DNA of 64,000 nucleotides, from NCBI RefSeq assembly GCF_000304475.1, contig NC_018946.1, positions 310,001 to 374,000 of the forward strand, written 5' to 3'. Position numbers and translations under genes: made by a program. This DNA comes from Kazachstania africana CBS 2517 (taxonomy: Eukaryota > Ascomycota > Saccharomycetes > Saccharomycetales > Saccharomycetaceae). Below, piece by piece: positions 57,638 to 64,000 of this stretch; the stretch's first letter is position 1; each line of letters opens with the position of its first letter. The notes under the pieces are model-generated. The model did not search any database, was not told where the DNA came from, and was given only the letters and a program-made list of their open reading frames with translations.

Positions 57638-59731
57638 ATGAGTCAGGTTATAGAGATTTCGGATGTGGAGAGTGACAATTTAATATTGCATGAAGCTGAG
57701 AAAATAGTTGACTTATCTTCGGACACTTTCAGTCAAGTTCATAAAGGAAAAAGTGAAGAGAAATTTGAAATAGTTGTGAATGACGAAAGTAGTGTTCCCT
57801 CTTCACCAGAATTTGAAATATATGCAACTAAAGGGCAAAGTTTGAATAATTCTCGAATGTCCAATTCTATGGAGATATCTGTGCCATTTCTGAATGATAG
57901 AACAAATGACAAGGTAGCATTCGATGATATGTCAGATGAAACACACGGAAATGGATCTTTAGATTCTCCTTTAAAGAAGAATAGTTCGCCATTATCCAAG
58001 GGTAAAAGGTTATTGGATGGTATTATTTCTGACGACTTATCAAGAGAAAGTAATGATTTTGAAACAATCAATGATGATCTAGAAAAGAAGAAGAGTAACA
58101 TTAGAAGCTTAGCCAAGGCCTGGAGGAGAGCTTCACGAAAAGTTGAAGCAGATGTACCTGCAAGTACAGAAACATCTCCCAAAATACGACGAAATGATGA
58201 TCTTCCCGAAGTATCTAATAGAATGGACCCAAGCGGCCACGATATTCAATTACCTTCACAAAATATATTTGATGAGTTTCCATTATCATCTTCAATACTT
58301 GTCAAGAAAAATGGAAATCAAAAAACACCTGATGGTACTCATGCTGACGGACAAGGTGTGGATGAAAATCCATTGGAAGAATCTTTGTCCTTTATAAGGG
58401 CAGAGGGTGATGTTTCTTCTGTAAGAAATGATTACAGAGGAACTAGAAAGGATGAAAGTAGTAAGCAGTTACTAAATGCGGAATCCATGTCAGGAGAAAT
58501 TGTACATTCAGTTGAGCTGAACGTGCCAAACTTTCTTGTGGATAATTCATGTAATTTTGGCTTGAACTCCGAATCTACACCAAATAAGAAGAAAAGGAAG
58601 CGGGCATTAAATGTTAAGGAATCTACTATGTCCAATGCTGATTTAGTCCTTCCTGTTAGGAGGTCTTCGCTGGGTATGAGTGTTGGAAAAGATATCCAAA
58701 CAGAGAAATTGAGCCAATATATAGTTAATGCAAAACACTATGATGATAATGAGTCCAAAAGTATGCTTCAAAATTGCCTAAGGCACAATAAGAAAAATTT
58801 TAAACAGGTCAATCAAATATATCGAGACAATCAAAAGGCGAGAGTAGATATAATCATGGAAACAACCAAAAAAATGTTAGATACTTTTGAGAAATCAGTG
58901 TTAAATTTTAAGGAACTGGTCTCCCCTGCAATCGTGCAGACAGCATATAATAATACCCTACCTTTAATTAGATTTTTCAGAAAATGTTACAGTATTTATG
59001 ATTTGAGTCATGACTACTATTATCCAGAGGAAATGAAAATAGTTGAAGAAAATATTTGCATTTTCTATTTTGATGCTCAAGAATTTTTTGGAAAATACTC
59101 TGAGGACAAGAGGGGTTTGTACAAGTTAATTAGAGAATATTCAAAGAGAGGTAAATACGTTATCTTGGTGTTAAATGGTCTTACTGAGTTTAAAAGGGCG
59201 ATTGATACCTTAGAAGACAACAATTATAAAGCGAAAGTCCAAGAGAGACTATCGGGCCACTCTCCAACTAAAAAAGTGAACAAAAGGTTGGAGCATATCA
59301 AAGATATGGGAATCAAAAAGTTTGATCTTGAGCAAAGGCTAAGGTATATTGATAGAGAGTGGAATGTAAAAGTGCATACAGTGAATTCACACCTCGAGTT
59401 CATAACATGTTTACCTAATTTAATCTCATTGCTGGGTAAACAACGAATGGATCCTGCCATTCGATTTATGAAATATGCACATATTAATGTCAGATCAGGT
59501 AAAGATAGAGAGGATATTTTAAAGAAAACTCTGCATGAAACTGTTAAGATGTCAGAATTAAAGGCACGAGGCGTTGTATCGATATATCCAACTTTTCAAG
59601 AGTTACTAACAGATTTTGAAAAGGGTCAGTTAAGGTCAGGTCTCGATGGGAAGCATCTTCTTACTGAAGCTATGGAAAAGCGTTTGTATATAATGTTAAC
59701 TAGTAAAAATCCGGACGATGTGATACCATGA
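57638..59731 (+). CDS. MMS4: Mms4/Eme1 subunit of the Mus81 endonuclease
   Basis: Mms4 is the non-catalytic partner of Mus81; the complex cleaves branched recombination and replication intermediates. The start at 57638 gives MSQVIEISDV, parallel to the MSQIVDF start of S. cerevisiae Mms4; six upstream in-frame codons begin only with TTG. The 697 residues match the family (about 691). The N-terminal half is disordered and rich in Ser/Asp/Glu, with short SP sites for cell-cycle kinases (SSPEF, DSPLK, SSPLS, TSPK). The C-terminal half (about 400-697) is the XPF-type nuclease-like domain followed by helix-hairpin-helix: GKYVILVLNGLTEFKRAI, then KKFDLEQRLRYIDREWNVKVHTVNSHLEFITCL. The active-site ERKxxxD motif is absent, as expected for Mms4/Eme1. 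Confidence 0.92.
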   Translation: MSQVIEISDVESDNLILHEAEKIVDLSSDTFSQVHKGKSEEKFEIVVNDESSVPSSPEFEIYATKGQSLNNSRMSNSMEISVPFLNDRTNDKVAFDDMSDETHGNGSLDSPLKKNSSPLSKGKRLLDGIISDDLSRESNDFETINDDLEKKKSNIRSLAKAWRRASRKVEADVPASTETSPKIRRNDDLPEVSNRMDPSGHDIQLPSQNIFDEFPLSSSILVKKNGNQKTPDGTHADGQGVDENPLEESLSFIRAEGDVSSVRNDYRGTRKDESSKQLLNAESMSGEIVHSVELNVPNFLVDNSCNFGLNSESTPNKKKRKRALNVKESTMSNADLVLPVRRSSLGMSVGKDIQTEKLSQYIVNAKHYDDNESKSMLQNCLRHNKKNFKQVNQIYRDNQKARVDIIMETTKKMLDTFEKSVLNFKELVSPAIVQTAYNNTLPLIRFFRKCYSIYDLSHDYYYPEEMKIVEENICIFYFDAQEFFGKYSEDKRGLYKLIREYSKRGKYVILVLNGLTEFKRAIDTLEDNNYKAKVQERLSGHSPTKKVNKRLEHIKDMGIKKFDLEQRLRYIDREWNVKVHTVNSHLEFITCLPNLISLLGKQRMDPAIRFMKYAHINVRSGKDREDILKKTLHETVKMSELKARGVVSIYPTFQELLTDFEKGQLRSGLDGKHLLTEAMEKRLYIMLTSKNPDDVIP

Positions 59732-59862
59732 ATTAAGTTTCATTTGAATAATATGATTCTACCACTATATATGATGTTTTATAAATTGCATTTTACAGAA
59801 AGTTCTATAGATAAACTGAATGTTAATATTTTATGTTTTTTTATTGTTTTACCATTTAATAT

Positions 59863-60732
59863 CTATAATACATACTTGACAGCTAGGAAATCATCCTCGT
59901 TAAGTCTATCCTCTAATGGTTCGATCTTTTTGAAACCACTGGTTAAATCTTTGATTTCTGATTCATTAAATTTGAGGCCTGATGAAATTAATTGGGATAA
60001 AAAGTGTAACACTCTATCAAGAATATTTAAATCTGATTCTGTGTTTAGGCAATGTATGGCAGCACATACAGCGCCATCTGCTCTTAAAGTAGATATTATT
60101 TGTTCAGTGATATCTTGACATGATAAAAATGCAGTTAATAAAGAGATGGTTCTCATTTTAAGCTTAGTATTTGAAGACTTGTCAGTTAAAATAGGAGCAA
60201 TGATATCTAATCCTTTCATTTCCTCAAACTTCTTTGCCATGTCAGCATGATTCCGTAGTAAGTTAGATAGAGCGTATAAAGCTTTTATTTTAACTTCAAT
60301 AGGCTGTGTAGAATCGTTTATCAAATGGATAATTTTTTCTAGTCCTCCCTCATGTTTTAAGAAATTGTCTTGAGAGGTTGGATTATTCTGAACAGCAGTG
60401 CCGATAATGGATAAGGCGGTAGCACGTAATTCCGCTTCCTCAAAACTTAATACTTCCAAAAGAGGATCCCATAACTTCAAATTCTCAATATTGTTAGCAT
60501 TGTCGAGATTTTCAATGAGCATTTCAAAATTATCCATTGCAATCATTTTATTATCAAGTTCAACTTCTGGACTCAGGACGATAGTCATAGACTCTTTCAT
60601 TAAAGTAGGATCATCTGCCATACCGCCTCCAAATAACTGTTGTAGCAATTTTGGATCCGGTTGACCAGCCTTGGCAATAGCTTCTTTATCACCTTGGGAA
60701 TTAGCAATAGACCAGTGTAATAGTTTTTCCAT
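59863..60732 (-). CDS. FES1: Hsp70 nucleotide exchange factor Fes1
   Basis: Fes1 (HspBP1 homolog) releases ADP from cytosolic Hsp70 Ssa and targets misfolded clients for ubiquitin-dependent degradation. The 289 residues match the S. cerevisiae length (290). An N-terminal capping helix bundle (MEKLLHWSIANSQGDKEAIAKAGQPDPKLLQQLFGG, 1-36) is followed by four armadillo repeats: NLDNANNIENLKLWDPLLEVLSFEEAELRATALSIIGTAVQNNP (about 74-117), the DNFLKHEGGLEKIIHLI repeat, ALYALSNLLRNHADMAKKFEEMKGLDIIAPIL, and LKMRTISLLTAFLSCQ. Helices end at FLAVKYVL. A strong heat-shock element lies about 130 bp upstream. Convergent with MMS4. Confidence 0.96.
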   Translation of the reverse strand: MEKLLHWSIANSQGDKEAIAKAGQPDPKLLQQLFGGGMADDPTLMKESMTIVLSPEVELDNKMIAMDNFEMLIENLDNANNIENLKLWDPLLEVLSFEEAELRATALSIIGTAVQNNPTSQDNFLKHEGGLEKIIHLINDSTQPIEVKIKALYALSNLLRNHADMAKKFEEMKGLDIIAPILTDKSSNTKLKMRTISLLTAFLSCQDITEQIISTLRADGAVCAAIHCLNTESDLNILDRVLHFLSQLISSGLKFNESEIKDLTSGFKKIEPLEDRLNEDDFLAVKYVL

Positions 60733-60863
60733 TATGAATTACGAGTCGAGCGTTATAGGTTCAATCAGAAATAACTTCTTAAAAGAATTAAGATCCAGAT
60801 TATTTGCACTATTAAAAACTAACTTATATAGATCATTGAACTCATCGCATTATTATCTCATTT

Positions 60864-60886
60864 GAAATTTCTAGAATTTTCTGGAC
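60864..60886. promoter_or_regulatory. Four-unit heat-shock element of FES1
   Basis: GAA, TTC, GAA and TTC occur at 60864, 60869, 60874 and 60879, each exactly five bases apart, with a fifth partial unit (GAC at 60884). This is a perfect inverted-pentamer array for Hsf1 (nGAAnnTTCnnGAAnnTTCn), about 132-150 bp upstream of the FES1 ATG at 60732. Confidence 0.9.
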
Positions 60887-60981
60887 AGAATTTCAAATTG
60901 AAGAAAAAAAGTCCGGGTTATACTAAAAATTTAGTACAGAATACGTTTATATACTAAATTATGATGATAATATTGATTGCT

Positions 60982-63270
60982 TTAACGAATTCTATGTGCG
61001 TTTCTCTTGATGAACTCGTCTAATTTGTAAACAAAGTCTAAACCGACCGACTTCAAGTCGTCGATCTGTTTTCTTGTGGTTTTGATAGACTCTGGGGATA
61101 ACATTTCATCGTTCAACAGATGCTTGTCTATCAGTTGGAAATGCTTGTCAACTTGGTCATTGCACCAACTGACTAGTATGGAGGAAATCTTGTTGTCTCC
61201 GTTGCTATAAAGCTCGTTGAAGTTTGTGACAGTTTGTTTCAATGTTTGGAACCTGATTATAGCCAATTCTGCTACATAATTAATGGAATTATCAATTGAA
61301 CCAATTTGTAATATTAAGTTTTGAATCAAATTCGACCTATTTTGTAAAAATATATCCAAACTCTCTTCTGCAAATCCTAATTTGATCATTGTTTTTATAT
61401 TGTGAATAACTTGTGAGATCTCAGTTTTGTTGACCAAAACACTTCGGGACAATTTCAATCTTATTGATTCCCTCTTCTGATTCAAATTTAGTAGAATTAA
61501 ATTATAAAACATGGATTCATTCTTTGAGATTGATTGGTTGGCAGCAAAATACTCGTTTAGTTTTGATTCAATACTGGTTAAAAGGAGAACGGCCTCCTCA
61601 AAGTTCACTCTAGCAATTTGAATATCAACCTCTTCTATAGAATCGTTTAGATCCTTTAATCTTCTAGCCAGGGGACTTAACTCATGATTTCCAGATGCTG
61701 ATTGAATAGACAAAGTCAAATCCTGTAAAAAATGCTGTTCATGATTGAAAGTACTATTTTTAGTGTAGCTTTTCCTAGGAGACAGTTCGCTATTAAAAAT
61801 GGGTGTATTGTCTAAACTGTGCCTGTTTATATTATTTTTTATAGGTGATGTAATTGAATTTTGATCCCTTATTGGAGTCGGTTGTGTAGTTTGTAAAATT
61901 TTGAATGACTCTTCTAATTTTTGTTTATTTTGTTTTTCCACTTCAAAGATATCGCAAAGATCATCCTTAGCCTTTCTTATAGATTCCAAAACTCTGCCAC
62001 ATTCCCTTTCATCTCTAGTCTCGAAGAGTAAACTAGTTGATACGTCAGGGTTGGAATTAGCTATGCTTTCATTAGTCTTGAAGAATAATCTATTGGAATA
62101 AGGATCCTTATTGACAATAACTGTCTTTACATCCAAACATTGACTTAAAATAAACCTGTTATTTTTATTATTTTTGGATACAATGAAAATCAAATCGCTT
62201 AGAATGAAGAATTTGATCATTTGTGAAAACCTGAATGTTGTAACATTTAATTCAAACCAATCCGAACTTTCTAGAATGAAATGTCTATTCAGATTTTTTC
62301 TCTGGTTATTATTATCGAAAATAATATTCTTAACACCATCCACTTTTTTCACTAAATCCAGCAGTTCTTCGTTCCATATCTTATCCAGTACAACTAAACT
62401 GCTTTGGTCCCTTTTTTCTTCTTTGCTGTTCATTGGGGGTAATAAGCCATTAGCTTCCTCCTTTCTCTCTTCAAAGAGGAGCCTCTTCTCAGCAATGACA
62501 TCAAAATTAGACATAACATTACTTAATTCCTTCACATTATCCCTCAATTGGTTCAATTCGCTGGAAGCAATAAATAGATCATTGTTCACTTTTAATATTT
62601 CATTGTAGGAACGATTTAGATTGTCCTTGATCTCCGTATTTATATTATCATTTAAACTAGACAATATGTTAGTGAAATCATCAATCTCTATTGCAGTTGC
62701 ACTGCTTAATTCTTGTCTAACAAATTTTTTGGCACTGAATTTGGGATCTAATAAAATGTTTCTTAAAGTAGAAGGTTGGAGAATTTCACTTATATTGGTT
62801 TCCTCAGTAGCGTTGAATGATGCTGTTGATATATTCTTAGATATGAGATTCTCAATATTCTGCTCTGTGTTATTCTTATTTGTATCAAGTGAAAGATCCA
62901 TAGTTGGAAGTGGCATCGAATAGTCTAAAGTGGGAGGAACATAATTTTGGTTATGAATGGAGAGTCTCCGGTGCATAGATGTAGCTGCTTTATTCTTCTC
63001 ACTGGGGTTTATCTTGGGTAACTGAGCGTACGAACTTTCGCTGGTATTAGACATGTTCAGGTTACTGTAGGGATTTTTGGATGGTTTCAATTTGGCACCC
63101 TTATGCTTGCTATCGGAACTGCTTTTCTTGTTTGAATTGGCATTAACACTGCTACTGGACGATGTAGGTGCCAATTTAGGCTGCGTTGAAGCCACTTTTA
63201 ATTTTGTAGGAGAGCCTGTCATGGTATTCTTCCAATTGTTTCTAGCCTTTCTCAATGAAAAATCCACCAT
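60982..63270 (-). CDS. EXO84: Exocyst subunit Exo84
   Basis: Exo84 is a subunit of the exocyst, which tethers secretory vesicles to the plasma membrane at sites of growth; it also has a reported link to pre-mRNA splicing in S. cerevisiae. The 762 residues (S. cerevisiae about 753) have a disordered Ser/Lys/Asn-rich N-terminus (1-150), then the CorEx coiled coil (about 200-260, including NDLFIASSELNQLRDNVKELSNVM). A central PH-like domain (about 290-430) has KRDQSSLVVLDKIWNEELL and WFELNVTTFRFSQMIKFFILSDLIFIVSKNNKNNRFILSQCLDV. The helical C-terminal rod (about 520-762) contains INYVAELAIIRFQTLKQTVTNFNELYSNG. In S. cerevisiae it also stands between FES1 and SIF2 (YBR101C-YBR103W). Confidence 0.93.
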   Translation of the reverse strand: MVDFSLRKARNNWKNTMTGSPTKLKVASTQPKLAPTSSSSSVNANSNKKSSSDSKHKGAKLKPSKNPYSNLNMSNTSESSYAQLPKINPSEKNKAATSMHRRLSIHNQNYVPPTLDYSMPLPTMDLSLDTNKNNTEQNIENLISKNISTASFNATEETNISEILQPSTLRNILLDPKFSAKKFVRQELSSATAIEIDDFTNILSSLNDNINTEIKDNLNRSYNEILKVNNDLFIASSELNQLRDNVKELSNVMSNFDVIAEKRLLFEERKEEANGLLPPMNSKEEKRDQSSLVVLDKIWNEELLDLVKKVDGVKNIIFDNNNQRKNLNRHFILESSDWFELNVTTFRFSQMIKFFILSDLIFIVSKNNKNNRFILSQCLDVKTVIVNKDPYSNRLFFKTNESIANSNPDVSTSLLFETRDERECGRVLESIRKAKDDLCDIFEVEKQNKQKLEESFKILQTTQPTPIRDQNSITSPIKNNINRHSLDNTPIFNSELSPRKSYTKNSTFNHEQHFLQDLTLSIQSASGNHELSPLARRLKDLNDSIEEVDIQIARVNFEEAVLLLTSIESKLNEYFAANQSISKNESMFYNLILLNLNQKRESIRLKLSRSVLVNKTEISQVIHNIKTMIKLGFAEESLDIFLQNRSNLIQNLILQIGSIDNSINYVAELAIIRFQTLKQTVTNFNELYSNGDNKISSILVSWCNDQVDKHFQLIDKHLLNDEMLSPESIKTTRKQIDDLKSVGLDFVYKLDEFIKRNAHRIR

Positions 63271-63482
63271 TGCTGCTTCAAAAACGACGTACTTAATATG
63301 GTTGATCTAAATTGGCAGTTTCTAATGAGTATTATATTCTATGTAACTTTATCTATAATGACCTTACTTGGCAATATGATTCTAAAAGTTATTTTTCTCT
63401 CCTATAAGAAAAAATCGAAAAATTACGAAAACATATAAGACAACTTGAAGTGTCAACAAGAACTGAAATCAGCCAGAACAAG

Positions 63483-64000
63483 ATGAGTATCACGAGTGAG
63501 GAGGTGAACTATTTGATATGGAGATATCTACAAGAGATGGGGAAGGAAGTGAGCGCCCTTGCTCTGCAAGAAGAGACCAGGGTTTTGGAGTTTGATTCAA
63601 AATATAACGAGAATATACCGATTGGAACGTTGGTCAATCTACTACAGAGAGGTATACTGTATACAGAAAGTGAGCTACTGATCGACTATGAGGGCAATCT
63701 CAAGGAAGAGAACGAGGCGCATTTCAGAGAAAACTTCAATCTAGTGGATGCACTGAAGATTGATAAAGAAAAATATCCAGAAATTGCAAATAAAGGTAGG
63801 TTTTCATTAGAAAATGAACCCATAATAGAAGAATTAGAGCCTGAGAATGGAGAAGAACCCGCAGAGAAACAAGCAGAAAGTATACACGTGGAACAGAAGT
63901 TTATAGCTACGGCAGGTCCTAGTTTTGTGAAAACATTAACAGAAACTTTCAGATTCGATACAGCCATTGTGACAACTTCGTGGAATCCGGTACTGGATAA
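63483..64000 (+). CDS. SIF2: Set3 complex subunit Sif2, 5' part only
   Basis: Sif2 (TBL1-like) is a WD40 subunit of the Set3C histone deacetylase complex. The gene runs off the window end; 172 codons are visible from the ATG at 63483. The N-terminus MSITSEEVNYLIWRYLQEMGKEVSALALQEET (1-32) is a LisH dimerisation motif, and the following TLVNLLQRGILYTESELLIDYEG continues the tetramerisation module. A Glu-rich spacer (about 105-140) precedes the start of the propeller (TAGPSFVKTLTETF...TSWNPV), where the first WD repeat is beginning. S. cerevisiae Sif2 is about 535 residues, so about two thirds of the gene is missing. Divergent from EXO84, as in YBR102C-YBR103W. Confidence 0.9.
   Translation, partial: MSITSEEVNYLIWRYLQEMGKEVSALALQEETRVLEFDSKYNENIPIGTLVNLLQRGILYTESELLIDYEGNLKEENEAHFRENFNLVDALKIDKEKYPEIANKGRFSLENEPIIEELEPENGEEPAEKQAESIHVEQKFIATAGPSFVKTLTETFRFDTAIVTTSWNPVLD

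Overview
The window is a stretch of nuclear chromosome from a budding yeast of the family Saccharomycetaceae. Genes are intron-poor and closely packed on both strands, intergenic DNA is AT-rich, and nearly every large reading frame is recognisable as the ortholog of a Saccharomyces cerevisiae gene. Gene order interleaves pairs of S. cerevisiae segments that descend from the whole-genome duplication (for example IRA next to MDM20, with the intervening REX4, AVO1 and BRX1 missing, and HEK2, IST2, YBL036C, TAH18 and POL30 in one row). This points to a post-duplication lineage such as Naumovozyma or Kazachstania. The genus is inference; I cannot run a search.

Layout. 1-4 kb: SPP381 (splicing), RIB7 (riboflavin), RPB5 (RNA polymerases), MRPS9 (mitoribosome). 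4-7.2 kb: a highly codon-biased alcohol dehydrogenase, a long promoter region and a 124-residue protein I do not recognise. 7.5-23 kb: SUP45 (eRF1), the divergent ribosome-biogenesis pair MAK5/BMT2, and a 9.2-kb IRA RasGAP gene. 23-24 kb: a decayed serine carboxypeptidase pseudogene in the position of YBR139W. 24-31 kb: MDM20 (NatB), an HDR1/NBA1-type gene, a YBR137W ortholog and a SUN-family cell-wall gene. 31-38 kb: PAC10, MRPL25, SMD1, SIT4, NPC2, HEK2 and a small YBR085C-A-like gene. 38-48 kb: IST2, YBL036C, TAH18, POL30, NHP6 and TIM12. 48-64 kb: PBY1, RXT2, YBR096W, VPS15, MMS4, FES1, EXO84 and the first part of SIF2, collinear with YBR094W-YBR103W.

Regulation can be read in several promoters: a PAC/RRPE bidirectional promoter for MAK5/BMT2, a four-unit heat-shock element before FES1, MCB elements before POL30 and MMS4, paired CACGTG boxes before SUP45, and a possible 5'-UTR intron in NHP6.

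I saw no tRNA gene, transposon, CRISPR array or novel multi-gene system. The most informative non-standard items are the carboxypeptidase relic, the candidate NHP6 leader intron with a perfect 19-bp hairpin, and the loss of the PCNA Lys127 SUMO site. Several starts were moved from non-ATG codons to the first plausible ATG (MRPS9, HDR1, SUN gene, MRPL25, IST2, YBL036C, RXT2, YBR096W, MMS4).
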